Shown piece after piece: positions 23,901 through 39,800 of a stretch of DNA of 64,000 nucleotides (position 1 is its first letter; every line of letters starts with the position of its first letter). The position numbers were made by a program, and so were the translations under genes. This stretch comes from Cheilinus undulatus (lineage: Eukaryota; Chordata; Actinopteri; Labriformes; Labridae), in NCBI RefSeq assembly GCF_018320785.1, contig NC_054867.1:28151855-28215854 (forward strand). The letters run 5' to 3'. A model generated the notes under the pieces. That model made no database searches and was not told the DNA's origin. It saw nothing but the letters and a program-made list of their open reading frames with translations.

Positions 23901-26900
23901 ATGGTTTTATTTGCTTTGGTTAATTAGGCAAAACTGAGGGAAGCGGATAAAAGAGCTGAGCTGGAAAGAGCTGCAACAAATCAAAATATTTCTCTGGCAG
24001 TACATTTTTTTCTGCTACAAGACTAGACACTGACACTTATGTGTAAAATCCCAATTAAAAGTATTAATCTGTGATGTATTATTACTGTTTCACTGCATTT
24101 TAATCATTGGAAATTGAAAAATTCAGAGTAAAATAACTGAATTTACACATTAAAGACCTAAAATTGACAGATACTTTTTAAAGAGCTCTGAAATCTGTAA
24201 TTCCAGCTTTTTCTCACAAACAGCTTTGTCTCTGGGGGATATCTTTAACAGTGATTGTCACCTCTGAGAGCCCTTTAGTTGAATGAGCATAATTGCAAAA
24301 GCCTTTATTCTGCAGCTGCACCTGCAGACAAATGATCTGCAACATGAGGACACATCTGGATGGCAGAGGGCCCGAGGTCTGATTTGTGTGATGGCTGCAA
24401 CCTTCAGGCGAACTTTAAAACACCCGCAGAGAGACCAAAAAAAGAAACTTTTCATTTAAACTTTATTACTCACTGAGCTGTACACTCACATGTTTGATGA
24501 AGAGCTGGGCCAGACTGTCTGGATCACCCACACATTTCTCCAGCTCTCCCAGGAAATAACTGTGTGACACGAAGCAGAGAGGGTCAGGCGGAGGAAACAG
24601 TCAGGCAGACAAACACAGATACAGGCAGGATACAAAACCACAGGGGATGTGACAAAAGATGAACAACCGTGAAACATGAGGTCCTCAAAACCTTAGTGTA
24701 TACTCGAAGAGATTGTGAGAGGGGAAAAAAATCGAAGGAGACGCTCTGACTCACTCCTTATGCCAGTCGTAAATCTGGTGGATGTTCCCGAATACAATCC
24801 TGTCCTTCCCTTTCATGTCCTCTGGAACCCCCTGATTAGCCATAGAGGCCATGTAGCCCTATCCACAAATATAGACACATAAGCACAGAAACATGTCATA
24901 AATAACAACAGAGCTTTTTATCCCATTTATATTATAAGGTTTAAATGTTGTAGAAGGCTTTGATGTAGGAATCTCAGTTATATCCTTTATAAATGACAAA
25001 AGCAAATTATGTAATGACTAGAGGAGAGGCGCACCTGCACTATGAGTCCAAGATCTTCCACATATAACCTCTCTGTCTCTACCAGCTCTGTCAGCACATA
25101 TCTGAGGAAGAGAAAGGTAAGAGTGTAACTGAAACAGGAAATAAAGGTTGTAAAATATTACTCATTTAGGTGTATACTTATTAAAGCTCCTGTAAGGTGT
25201 TTGTGGCACATACTTAACTCAATACTGCAGCCTTTTTGTGACTGCAAACAAGCTTACCAGCATTAAGATGTATAGTAACCTTTGCTGTCAGACACAGCTC
25301 CCAAGGGGGGTAGGTCACAAACGAAGTGGTAAACAGTATATCTCATTTAACATTCTCAGTAAGTGATATTTTTCACTTTCAAAAGAAAACACTGCTTATC
25401 CATGTATAGGACAAATTAAGTTAAAAGATAATATTTGCCAAATCCTTGACATTTTTGAAATACACTAGTTTGCCCTCCTGCTGACTATTAGTTTGGTAAA
25501 ATCATCTTATGCAGTAGCTCATCCTTGGAAGAGCAGAAACATCTTTTCCGTCAAGAGGAGCTTTCAATGTTATTTTTTGCTCCCCGTCCGATAAAGAAAT
25601 GTTTTCTGATCAAAACTGCCGCCATAGCTACATCCAAGCTAATCACTCCACTGGTCACCATTGTTCAACTAACCGCCCCCCCCCCCCCGTAACTACCCCA
25701 AACTCACGCCAAAGCCACTCAGGAGTAAAACGAAAACATCTTTCCCACCACAAAAAGTTATAATGAGATGCTTTGCTTTTCTTTTAATAAAGAAAAGTGG
25801 TCCAATTGTGATAAAAACTGACGCACTAGGTTGTTTGCAAACACGTGATCCCAAATGTCCATTGGGGGTCAGGATGTGGGGGACAGCCAAAGGAAAGTTA
25901 GTACTTAACAGTTCTACACAGAAGTAGCTTTATTATTAAGAATCATTATATTTTCACACGTTGAACACTTGGCATAGTTATAAACAGTCAGTTCTACCAA
26001 CAGGTCTTCAGATCAAGTATTTTAAATCTTGTTTGTTAACTTCATACAGGGGCAAGATAACTTCCCAGAGTCTATACTAGTGATCTTACAATGACAACAT
26101 AAGCTGCTTCTGTATGAATTGGCAAACAAAGTACATTTTGCTAATGACAGTGCTTTAATGGTGGTGGAAAGCAGATTTTCTAATCTTTGAACAGAACAAA
26201 GCAACACATTTTCTCTTGTATAAAACCGTCAGAGTTAAGCTAAGCCACTGCTGTTCATAGCTCAATAATAAAAGCAAACAAGCTGTCTTATCTTACACTG
26301 CAGGAAAGCAAATACTATAATACAATTATGCAGACAAAGACCTACATGCTCTTTTCTAAGGCGATGTTTCTCTCCTCCTCACTGTCCACTGTAGCAGACC
26401 ACTGGTTGGCCAAGTCATCAGTCAGAGAACAGCCATCTCCTCCCTGAAGATTGTTCATACTGGATGTTTGACTCTGAAACATACCATCAAGTAAAGCTTT
26501 TGGTTACTGAACAGTTTAACATACAAGAAAAAGAGACACAACGGTAACTTCTTCTGGCTGACAGTTAAACAAGAAAACACAAAGGCTTTATTACACTCCT
26601 ATTTAGGAGTCTTTTACTTGTTTCTTCTATTAACTTTACAACTTTTACCTGATATTATAAGTTATGATTCATATTTTCAGAGTTAAACAAGTCATATAAT
26701 CCAAGTATTATAAAAGATTACAGCCAGTACAAATAGCAGTGTTATCATAGTGTGGCATCACAGAGTTCTCTTAAATTTCCAACCAGTTGCAAAATGTAAA
26801 TTATTTCATAAACTTGTCTTGGATAAAAGTGAAATATGAATGTTTATTTCCAAGGACTAAACCTCAACATACCAGGCCAAAGTGCTGCTTAAATAATGAT

Positions 26901-29900
26901 GAATGACTCTTGTTACTAAACACATTTTGCTGATGATATTTCTGTATATCTGAGGAGTTTTGTTTGTACTTTTACTGAAGATAAAGATCTGAGCATGGCT
27001 TTCAGTGCTGAGGTGCAGAATGATGTCTGACCACAAACTTCAATCATCAAGCTTAATCCTCAGCATATTCTGTCCCAGCCCGCCACAAATCTGTGGAAAC
27101 AGTTAAAGACAAGAGTTTTTTCCAATAATGGGGAACATCTTAGTACAGCAATTTTACCAGTCCCTTATGGAAACTAATGGAGCCCCTAAATCACAGGTAA
27201 CCTAAGAGGAATAATTACTTTTTAATGTGTCTCATTGCTTCTGAAGAAACACTAGAGCATAGTGGTTTTGAGATGTAGAATCAGAACAAAAATAAAGAGA
27301 GATTACAGGGAGCATTTGTCCAGTTGATGCCAGATAGTAACAAATTCAAAGCAGCACAGAGATATGATGGAAACACTGCCAACTGAAGCAGTATGAAAAG
27401 TACCACATACTGTAGCCGCACCATGTTTTGTTTTCTGTTTCACTGTTTGAGGGTCAAGAATGCACTTTGTATAAGTTTTACTTCCTTTGAGGTCAGTCAT
27501 CTAGCTCTTTTCCCATTTTGAGGCTGCTTTAACACCCTCATTTAGCAGACATCCTGCTTAAGAGAAACGTCTAATACTGATCCAGTCCACATCTACACCG
27601 AAGCAGTTCTCCATAAAAATGACCAATAAACAAGTTTTTCATGGTTAGCCCTGGCCAGCACCCCAGCAATAAAACTAAAAGAAGGTCTGCCCACCACAAC
27701 GGGCACAAGATGTACAAATACACTTTCTTTTACAGAGCAGAGATGTAAATATTCTAAAACAGCTAAACAAACAAGACTAGGTTAAAAATAGTATATGGCT
27801 TACCGCAACAATCTGGAATGCCTGTTGAAATGCCTGTTCTAGCAGAGTGATTTTGTCATTATTGTTATTTTTTATTATTTTCAGCCAAATTTATTGTAAG
27901 TGGTTACTTAAATTTATATAGCTACATGTTGTCCACTCTCTCTGTCTCTCTCTCTCTCTCTGGATACGAAGCCCTGAGCAACATCATGCCCCCTGCCTTC
28001 CTGCTTTTCTTTTATTGCATCTGATTGGTTAAAAGTCGTAGACAGAAACAAATGCACTGACATAGACACACTAATTCCGCCACAACCCTTGAGAACAGTG
28101 AGAAGAAAATATCCTCACTTTAGTCTGTGATCTTTTGTGTGGGGAGGGGGACACATCACTAGAAGAAATGCACAAAAACCTCTTCTCTGCACAAGACAAT
28201 CTTTCTGTAGCAATATCCAAGCTAACAGGTAATGCCGGGCAATTCCAGACAAGCCCTTGTCATGATCGGAAAGCCATGCCAAAACAGACGAGGGTAAAGT
28301 GAGAACATTTTCTCTGCAAAGCTTTAAGTGTTGATCTCAAAGCTTGTTTGAAATAAGACACATTGTCAAGTTCTAGGTTTCTACGTCAAATAAGCCACAC
28401 CTTTTTAGAAAGATTTTTCAAAGCAGAAGTCCATTTGAGCTAATTAAAAGCCATAAAATACAGATTTTCATCAGTTGGTCAGAATGTCAGAAATAACACC
28501 AGCATTGGTGTGTTTTATCATAGTTCAGTCAGATACTTTAGTGTACAGCTGAAAAAACAAGAACAAAAAATCTTTAATAAATTAAACAGGATAAATTAAA
28601 CAGATATGAATATAAAGATGAGTGGCCAAACATTAAAATGCAAGTGTCTATGAGATGTTATTACTGAAGCTGGACTAAAAAGGGAAAAGGTGAGGACAGG
28701 CCTTATCGAGTGAGACAATGAACTTTATGAGAGAAAGTTTTATTTCTTCTGTCTCTTCTGCAACACTTGTGTAACTGGACTGGTGTTGTTTGAAGGAGAA
28801 CAGACCAGCAAACACAGGCCAGATCCACAACTTTACAGACCTATGACATAATAACATAATGGTTAACAGTAACAAGAAGAAACTACTGATGATTTAGAAA
28901 AACTGCAGAGACTTTCTTCATATTTATTGTGCTGTATACCACGGACAGTGAGTCCTCACCAGTCAGACACACCAGGCTAGTCACAAGTGTGGGATACGCT
29001 GGTAGACAGCAAAGAAAGATTCCTGGTTTGAGTATTGTAGTGTCACATCCAACAGTCTTGCATTTCTCCTCAGCTAGCTAACCTTTGAGCTACTTTGGTG
29101 TCATGACAGTTCAATCCTCACTCCTAGCCCTGACACTGTTTCAGTCTCCTACAAACTGCTTTTGCTAGGCGATCACTTCCAGATGTTGTCTAAAAACTCA
29201 CAGGTGTGATCCCTTTTCAAAGAGAACTCAGAAGAGAAAACATTTGCCAGAAAATGGATGTACTATATGCTTGTGTGTGTGTGCGTGTTTATGTGGTTGT
29301 ACAGATATTATGCAAAAAAATGCAGCAGTGAATTTTATAAACTGATTCTACTCATTCAGCACAGTTAGTGGAAGTTAAATGATGTGTGGGAGTTTAAGCC
29401 TTTCGCATGATAATAAAACTGAACAGGATGTTGAATTACAAGCGCAGGTGTATGATTCATTGTTTCAATGAGAGTTGTCCTGATGTTTAAGTGTGTTTCA
29501 GTGATTTATAAATCCTGAATTCATTAAACCTGTAAAACCTAAGTGTCAGAGAACTTAGTTGACTTGAACAGAGTGCAGTGTTTTAGTTTTCTGATACACT
29601 TCTGTTTTTATAACCAGAAACACAAAGTTAAAGCATACACTCTTCAACAAATATCAATAATCTGCATATAGATTCGAAGCCTATGTAAAAAAAAATAACC
29701 CATAAATATAACTGAAATATAGCATTGTCATTTGATTGAATCGTTTAATTAATTTTCTCACCAACCCCTACATTTTCCTTTTTTTTACGGCAACATTTGA
29801 AAACTTCATGATGTTTATTTACCTTTGCCTGATAATCAAACTGACCGGACCTTAAAAACACATTATAATGTAAGGCTATGTCACCTCATTGAGTTTAGTT

Positions 29901-32900
29901 AGCATTACCCTGCTGGTTTAAACACTGGTTACAACTTTAGAAATATATTTTTATCTAACAGGACAACAAGGCTTGGAGGATTTTAATCCAGCTGCTTCTA
30001 GCAAATTAGCAGCAGCTGCTGCAGATGAGTTGACATGCAAAGGTGCTATGTTTAGTTTATTAGATTCACAGAGGTGATGTGCTTCCAATTAGGTGGCAGT
30101 TCAATTATATAATGACACTACACCTGACACACAGTGTGTCTCTCAGCCATGGACACTTGAGTACAAATCCCAGGTGTTGGAATCGGTGTCTACAAGCATT
30201 CATTCTGATCCACTGATCATATATTTTTTATTAAAATTTGCAGGTAATAACCAGTCCCTAATCAGTCAGGGCAACCCTACTTGTTAAATTTGACCCCTTC
30301 AGCCCATAAATATGACTTCATTTGATGTCAGTTTTTGATTGGTTAATTAATTGGTCAATTATTAGTATTAATGATTTATAGATGACTGCTGTTGTCAATA
30401 AAAGACATTTGACAGAGTCTGGAAAATTAAAAATCAGTAAAAAAAAAAATTAGAAGAGAAAAAACAAACAATTTAAGAAACAGGATATAAGAATGCATAA
30501 AAACATATATAAGAATAGCCTTATTTGCCAAAGCACATAATTTCTGAACACTACTGAAATTTACAATGTTTCTGAACGGTTCCAGAGTTCAATCTTACAA
30601 TAAAATGACTGAAGAAGAAGAACAATAAATCTAATGAATGCAAACATGTAAAGCTATAATTTAAAACAATACTATGCTTAGAATTACTGATGTCCAAAGG
30701 GAAGCAACCAGATGACGTACAGCAATATTACAGCAGTAATTTTACTGGCATGCTAAGTAGACTATTTTTATTACACAGTATATGAAGTCTGTTTCTGGAA
30801 CCAAATTGTAACACCCAGAATAATATTCTGTTAAATTCAGTTTAAAATCTTTAGTAAAATGAAACGTAAAAATAGTCTGATAAGTATAAAACATCACCAT
30901 GGTGTCAAACAAAACAGCATAAATTCCAACAAAATGGCACAAGATAGATTATAACACAAATATAAAGCATCACTGAACACAAAAGTAAAGAATAGAATCA
31001 TACAGACACTGTAGCTGAATAGAACTGGATAGAGTAGAAAAGAAGACAAGCACATTCAAAGAAACAGCAGACCTTTTGAATCGGGTGTTACAGTGTTTGT
31101 CCTGCTCCTGCTCAGACTGCAAAAGGAACATGGTACTGACTGGATGCCCATGCTAAGTAAACACTCTTGTCCACAAATCCCCTGAAATAATCTTTGTGGT
31201 GAATAGTTTGCACAAAGAAAGCTTGGGACGCACTCCAACTAAGGCCAGTTTCCCAGTACTGTTCTGAAGCATTATTGCCCCCCATCCCCTGTCAGCTGGC
31301 ACCCACATTGCTCCAAGCCTAACCAGGACTGACCACTCATATGTCATCCGCCAAGGAGGTTATGTGATCGGGTGGGTTTGTTCGTTTGTTAGTTAGTTAG
31401 TTTGTTTGTTTGTTAGCAACATAACTCAAAAAGTTGTAAACGGATTTTGATGAAATTTTCAGGAAATGTCAGAAATGGCACAAGGAAGAACTGATTAGAT
31501 TTTGGGACTGATCCGGATCACCGGCTGGATCCAGGAATTTTTTAAAGGATTCTGTACTATTGGGAGATAGGGCTAATGGTGGAGGTCTGCGCTCTCCGAG
31601 TGTTTTTCTAATTTTGTAATATGACACAGCATTTACAAAAGGCACAGTTTCAGATTGAGCACAACTGTGACATAAAAAAACAACATACCTCTACTCACTT
31701 TAGAGTATTGTCTTACTTTATTTTTTTTTCCAGTCAGATATGTTTCTCTAACACTGCCCTATTGTTTAAGATCATGTTTGCCATGCACGAGCAATTGCAC
31801 TGTTTCAAAGAGCACCTCCTCCATTCAGGGGTGTGCTTGAGTGCTTGAGTGCGTTACAGAGCACTCACACTGGTGTAACAAACTGGACTTCTAAGGGTCA
31901 AATGTGCTTGGGCAGTGTGAGTGTGCCCTTGAAAATCTTTGAATGTTAGTATTAGATAGCCGCAGTCATTTCAAAAAAGAGTAAAAAAGCATATTACATA
32001 GAAGTGTCTGATATGCAACAGAAGCATTAAATGGGCTGACACTTGGCCCAGCAAATGCAGGCCTTACGATTGTTAATAGTGATTTTAAACCAAATGAGAA
32101 GTTGCAAACATAAAGTTGGATGCCTCCTTTTGTAGTCTAATGAGCATAATTTGACATCTGAATGATAAACTAAATAAAGAGGTATTCCCAATGACAGTGA
32201 CACATGGGCGTGAGCAAATCTATGCATAAAGATCACTGCCTGTGCATGGAGAAACACCTCATTCAATCCAGTCTTAGTTTATGAACACCCTGAGTTGACT
32301 AGGCTCAATTGACAGAGTCACTGATGATTGAGTTAAGTGGGCTAAATCTATTCTGTTACCCCTATGCCTCCCAAAAACACCTAGTACATAATTATAGACT
32401 AAAGGTTTCTCAGCCTAATGTCAATACCAGTAATTCTGCAATCCACAGTAGTTAACATTATAGTAGTCATGTGTCTACAAATGGTCAATAAAATAGACAT
32501 ACTTGATTCTGAGTGTCTCTTCCTTGCAGGAGGTCAGATAAGGGGCTCTGACAGGACAGTTGTTGAGGAGAAAGAGCTTCTGGACTGAATATCCCGTCTC
32601 GCCACACCTGTTTAGCAAAAACACAAAGTATTAATATTGAAAACAAGAACCTGACTGTAATTTGTTTAAATGGAAAAGGTCAAAACGAAGAAGACTGCTC
32701 TCATCTGTCTAGGGGTCTCACCGTGTATCCACAGGGTAGGATGGTATAGCTGTTATGTGGCTCCAGAGGCCTCAGCTGAGCTTCACTGTGGGAAAGGAGC
32801 GATGGCGGCTGCCTCCCATCTGACCTGCACATCTGCTTCTCTGTATTTCCCACTCCTCCTCTGGCATCAGTGCTCAGTTTGCGAACGGGAAAGGTGAGCC

Positions 32901-35900
32901 ATTTCTTGAGAGCGCTGACAGGGTGCCGTGATCCTCCGGATGAGGAGTGTGAGCAGGGGCTGGAGTTGCCTGAGGCCTGGTGGGGCACAGAGCCCACTGA
33001 TGGCGAAATGCTGCTGTGATTGCACGCCACAGAGTATGACTCCGCTGCAGAGAGATGGAAAGAGAGAGGGTGAGACAGAGAAGAAAAAGGATTGGGTTAA
33101 TGTACAGGAGCTAATTGTAGGGTACGTACTCTAAGGTCAGATAATGCAGACAGATTTCTGCACAAAAATGTTGTTCAATTTCCTGTCTTAAGCCCTAACT
33201 GTAACTTTAGTACAGTACATACCAATCCTAAATCATTATAAACACTGGAGCAGATCTGTTCTCACGGGGAGGACTTGGATTAAATTGGAAATTTTACACT
33301 GTATTTACAACGGCACACATTTTTGTATATAAAGCAAATTTTGATATGTTGTTTGATCTTTCTCTTTTTTCTTTTCAATTTTTTTTTACCTGATACACTT
33401 AGTTAAAATAGTCTTTCTCATTTCTACCATTTATCATCAGAAAATGTTGAACTGAACTTCTATGTTGTGATTTTTTTTGGAAATAAAAAAATATCATTTA
33501 AAAAGTAGGACAAACATCCCCTTTAAAGTGACTGACCAGATTCAACAGAGGTCCAGCCAACTGGTGCTAGTAGTCTCACAATTAGTGAAATGGGGATCAC
33601 CTGAGTGCAGTGAATGTGTCTCAGGTGTTTAAAGTATAAAGACACCGGTATCTGAAAGGTCAAGTCACTGATTATTAAGTATTCCTGGCTACCATTACAC
33701 TATGAAGAAAAAAAGAACACTCCACACTCCACTCAGAAAAAAAGGTTATTGAAAAGTATATGTCAGGGTATGGATACAAAAAAAAAATTCCAAGGCACTG
33801 AACATCCTGAGGAGTTCAGTTAAATACATCATCAGGAAATGGAAGGACTACAGGACATGTGTAAATCTCCCTAGATCAGGCCATCCTCACAAACAGAGTG
33901 ATCATGCAAGAAGGAGACCAGTGAGAGAAGCCACCAAGACATCTATAACTACTCTGAAGGAGTTGCAAGCTTCAGCAGCTGAGATGGGAGAGACTCTACA
34001 TACAGCTGTTGCCTGGGTTCTTTACCAGTGAAAGTTTTATGGGAGAGTGGCAAAGAGAAAGTCATTGTGAAGAAAACACATTAAATCTTGACTAGAGTTT
34101 GCAAAAAGGCATGTGGGAGACTCCATTTTGGCCATCAGACATGATGCTATGTTACACTGCACATCAACACAAACACACCATCTCCACTGTGAAGCACAGT
34201 GGTGGCAGCCTCATGCTGTTGGGATACTTCTCAGCAGCTGGCCTTGCAAAGATAGAAACTGAAAAGAATGTGGCAAAATATTTAAATAAAATAATCTTAT
34301 TCAGTCTGCAAGAGAACTACGGCTTGGGAGTTGATTTATTTTCCTTGCCTCCTCGGACAACCCCTGACAGGTATAGCCTCATGCTGTGAGATGTGAATAG
34401 CCAACTCAAAAAAATGTGTGAATGCAGTGAGCCAATCTTTCTTCCCTTTAATACCTGTAATTTTTCTTGCCAGCCCCCTAGTAAAACTTCCATGAGGAGT
34501 CAAGGTGAGCCAATGCTTGAATGTAGCCAGTAAAATTCAAGAAAAGACTCTGGGTAGATTGGTGGCATTCACAGGGCACAGTGTAGTTGTATGGTGCAAA
34601 TCATAGGCAACTCAAGAAGATTCTTCAGGCTGCCTGTGTTGAAATATTCTAGATGTTTTTAGGAGTGTATGTGTGAAAAAAATCTCATGAAACAAAACAA
34701 CTTAAGTCTGATGTTTTATAAAATGTTCACATGTATTTCAATCTTGCAAAGTGGACTGATTTGCCACACCCATCCAGCAAAGAATAGGCAATGGAGCCAG
34801 AAATTTCTGCTTTTATGCTGCCAATCTCTTGAACTCAGTGTCTCTGGAAATGCAGAGCCCTCTTTGTCTTTTAGGGTTTATGTCTTTTTTACAATTCGTT
34901 TTTAATAACAATGTCATTATATTGCCTTATTCTGCTTTTGCTAATAGCTGCTGTCTGTCTGTTCTTCATGAGGAAGTCTAGGTTTCATGTTTTTATGTAT
35001 GAAAAGTCCTCGCATAAAGATGAGTTGAGGTGAGCACTGTACTCAGATTACTTTTTTGTTGCCTTTTCCATCCTAGGAGAGGATTAAGAAAAATGTATAC
35101 TCTATGGAGATAATAAGGTATGCTCAATATACCCATGCACTACACTACTGTCTACACCTGATCCTGAACCAACACAAAGTCAAAGGATGGCACCATTTAC
35201 TCCACAGCTGGATTTTATTTCCACCTCTGAGTCTCCTGACTTTTGAAACTGCTTTCTAACCCTCACCCTGCCTGTCTTGAATAAAGCACCCTAACATTAA
35301 CATTTCACTCTGTTCTGCTGATCATAGCAAAGTGGAATCTGTCAGGAGCCCCGTTTTGTCATCTTGGATTCTTTCCAAAAGCCACTTTTCCCTGTCAGCA
35401 CATTTATGTAAGCTGTAATCATAATAACAAGCTTTAAAAAGCCAGTGGAAATCTGGGTCAGCCATGTGCCAAAACAGCTTGATACTTCCATTAAACAGAA
35501 TCCCATATTCCCAGTTAAACCAAAATTATGTGTTTTGTTCTTTCAGCTTTTTTTTTGTTTTTGCTTCTTTTAATTGATGAGAATAAGCAAGATGTACAAA
35601 GATCGAAAAAAAGGTTAAGGATTTTCTAATTATGATTTAATCATTCTTCCATCTTAACTAAAGTTCATGACCATAGGTGAGAGTTTGAACCATAGACTGT
35701 AAAAAGAAGCTGTGTGATGTCAGCCATTTGATTACAACAGGTGGATTCAAACAGCTTTTGAAGCCAATCTGCAGCGGCTTCCATATTGAAATCGCTGTCT
35801 CAATCGAACTTTGGTTCAAACCAACAGCAGGTAAGAGCACACCCACTGAGCTCGACTTCCTGTCAGCTAAGCTGGCTAGCATTCTGGTTGGTCAATAGGT

Positions 35901-36799
35901 GGCGTCTGCCTGTCAAGCTATCTGCCAATCAAATGAGATGCGCTAATCAGTATGCAGTGAAGTTTTTCCTAAATATAATCGAAACGATTATGGTACAAAA
36001 TAAATCCCCCCCGTACAGTGAGAGCACATGAAGACATTAGCTAATGAGACACATTTCATTTTTTTGAACCAGGCTGTGAACCAGTTTATTTCTAGTGTAA
36101 AAAAATGCTTTTTAACAAATGTGTTGTGTACATGACTTCCAGTGTTCCTGCAGCCAGCCTCAAGTGGACACTCGTCGTATTGCAATCCTTTGTACTTCAG
36201 CATTGGCTTCACTTTTCAGGACCGGAGGTTGCAGCTTGGTTTGAACCTGACACCACACAAATCATCTTGCCTATGCTATGCTTCTTCAAATTCTCAGATC
36301 TGAAATGGACGCCAAGATACTTGACTTTCAATAGTATCTCACTCCTTGTCTGGGTCCAGTAGAGATCTAAGGCCTCAGATTTGAGGGTGTTGACTATCAC
36401 GCTGCAAACAGCCACAGTGCCTACAAGAGGTCAACAACTGATGAAACATTCACATGACCACATCATCTGTTAAGCTGCAAAGTTGCCACACTTTGATATG
36501 GAATTGATGGAGAATTACAAACTTGGAAGAGCCAAAAACCTACTGAAAACATGTTTTACTCATTGCTGGAAATACAGGCACACCTCTAACTCTGTATCAA
36601 TTGAACTGGATTCCTTATGGCATCAGCCCTGGAATCAAACACTTCAATATCCTCATATGATGACCTAACAATGTGCACACTTTGTATGCCATTTTGTTAT
36701 CACAAATACACATTACAATTGTTATTGTCCATTCAAGATGGCCACCATTCTAACCAAAATATTCTACAGCCACTCTCAAAAATATGGCATTAAATAAAT

Positions 36800-36892
<93 letters not shown>

Positions 36893-39800
36893 AAGTTTTA
36901 AACAAACTCTTAAAAGCTTTTCAAGAACATTTTAATTTTGTCATGACCTTTTGTTTCAGTAGACAAATTCAGACAAATCTGGAAGACTATAAATATTAGG
37001 AAACTATGAAAATACAAATCAAGAATTAAGCTAAAAAATGTTGAAATTTGAACCTTGAGTGTTTATCAACTTACAGACCAAAAAGTTAGTATTTTTTTCT
37101 TTTAGGCTATTTCCAACTCTGTCTTTGTACCAGTTTTGTAGGACTGCCTCTATTGTGTTACACCATGTTTCTCTATTTGTTATACAGTAAAATAGACTCA
37201 ATGCCCTCATATGAAAAAATCAATTACTTTGAAAATGACTTGTTGCTGAGGTACATTTTTTGGTTATTATAGTCATCAGGTCTTACTATCCCAAATAACT
37301 TGGAGAAATTAAAAATGCATAAAAAATGAAAGCTCAGGTCTCAGGAGTAAGGACATGGTAAGCCCTATAAAAGTTAGCAAAACATGTAAACAAATTGACA
37401 AGACTGGTGTTACAAAAAAGACTGTACAACGTTGGACTTTCTACAATTAACAGTTTTAGTTAATTCAATTAGTTTTTAAGTTGTTCTAAAGGGCTTAATG
37501 GTGTAATAATTTAGTAACTTAAGTATCCTCTCATCCTTTTCTAAAAATGGAACCATTACTGTGATCTAATGTTTGACAGGCATGGTTGCCAACCTCCACA
37601 AAGCACCAAACTTTCCCAAATCTTGAAACCTACCACTTACTGCCTGATGAAGATGTAATGGGTATAATCTGGCAGCCCGTGTTAGCAGCAAATCAGGATT
37701 TCTAAGAATTCATGGAGTATGAATGGACAAGCATGCAAGCAGATTTCTGTTTATATGCATTAAAAAAAAAACAATCTAAAAAATACTTTGCTATCCAACT
37801 TCTGTCAGTTTATAGACAGACTCTTAAGGAAAGCTTTGCAAATTGGCACTCTCAGAAGCCAATGGTGAATATTGCCAGGCATAATAAACAGCCTTTGAGA
37901 GAATGTCCAACTTAATATTTCTGGTGTAGCAAGGAGTTAGCAAAAAGTAAATAAATGAATAATAGATAAATACATTTAGGTCAAGACTTCATTTTTGTGT
38001 GCTGCCCATGTTAACAGTCTACAAACGTACTGATATTAGTCAGAACTTACATGATCATTATGAGCAGAGACAGCCATCTGCTCCCTTGTATTTTATCCAT
38101 CAAGGTTACATCATACAGGACCACTAACACCACCTTACCATCTGTCAGCATAATTCAAAAGTAATTTACCACATGTTTTCTGTGTACAAATACAACAACA
38201 CATTCTACAAAGAGACCCTTAAAGGTGTGTAATGATCCAAAACCAAAGAGCTGTCAGACACAGCTTGTCATGCTTGTTTGTTTGAGACGCTTATGTAATG
38301 TGTCATTTTCCCACAGTGCAACAGCTGGACCCACTGACTACAGTGTTAGCAGAAGCTGCTGTCACTGCATGCTGTGAAAGCTCCTTAGCCCACAAGCTCA
38401 ATGAACAACCAGATCACACTGAACACTGTCTTTTAATGTAAATATTCTTTCCAAAATGGGAAATGTTAATGTCCTGTAAAATATTTCTAAGGCTAAAACA
38501 CAAATACACTGTAAGAGATAGTGTTATGCAGGAAGTGTCGTAATTCACAGGACTCCTCCTTGTCAGGAAGTGCGGAGGATCCTCCTCCCCTAAGTGTGAA
38601 AGGCAGTCAATTAAACCATTGGATTAAACCATTCCTTTTTCAAGGCACATGCAAGGAAATGAGTATAGTTCACACTAGACACAGAAAATGACCAATCACA
38701 AATATGTCATATTTGCAGATGATACACATTTATTTTGCTCTGGTAAGAATTTAAAGGAACTTTTGTGCAGTGTAGAAAGGGAGCTGGAAAATCTCAAAAC
38801 TCGGTTTGATGTTAACAAATTATCTCTAAATATTAAGAAAACTAAATGTATGTTTTAAGGTAATCAAAAGGAAACTGATGGTTACATTAAATCAAAATTT
38901 TGTAATGTTTACATTGAAAGACTTTTTGTGACCAAATTCCTCAGGGTTGTGATTGATCATAAGTCAAAATTCAAACAACATATTGAAAACATAGAAAGAA
39001 AAATGTCTGAGTCAGCAGCAATTCCGTATAAATCCAGAAATATATTTCATTATAAGGCTTTGCATTTAATCTATTAATCACTAATTGTTCTTTTTATATT
39101 TTATTGTGAGGGATTGTTGGGATCCACCTTTAAAATAACAATAAATTCAATAATAAAACTGCACAAACAGTCTTACATATTAGTAATAAAGTGGAGTATT
39201 ATGTTCACAGATCCACTTTTTCTAAATTCCTATGTTATAAAATTGTATGACTTGTTTTACTACAAAATAATGCCTATATAATGTTCACAGAAAAATCAGA
39301 CACTCCCTGACTATGTACAAAAAGTCTTTTCAATTCAGGACAGCCATTATAATTTGATAGGTTACTGTAAATTTATTGTTGAAAAAGCTAAAAAGATTAT
39401 GAAAAGGGGATTTGTTTCTCTTGTTGGAATTAAACTCTGGAATGATGCCAATATAAATTTAAAAATATGTAATTCGCTTTTGGTTTTTAGGTGAATGGTT
39501 TGTAAAGCTACTCTTGAAGCTTACAAGTGTGATTGATTTCTCTGTTATTTTGTATTTGAATTTCTGGAAGTTACTAGCTCATTTTGATAAGAATATGGGA
39601 TAGGCTTTTAGAAGCAGTTTGCTTCTGCTGGTGCCTTTTCAGTCAATACTCAACACATGACTTATAACATTGTTAAAAATGTCTATACTGTGTAAAATGT
39701 TTGGTACTTGTTTTTTGACTGAGTAAAACTACTACTACTCTACTACAATCAGAGAGGTACAAGAGTCTTAGCACTTTGTACTAAGGTCAGTTTTTTCCAC

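Noticed and set aside
27938-27962. CT-rich tract considered as a regulatory element
   Set aside because: Plain dinucleotide microsatellite; no associated promoter signs.
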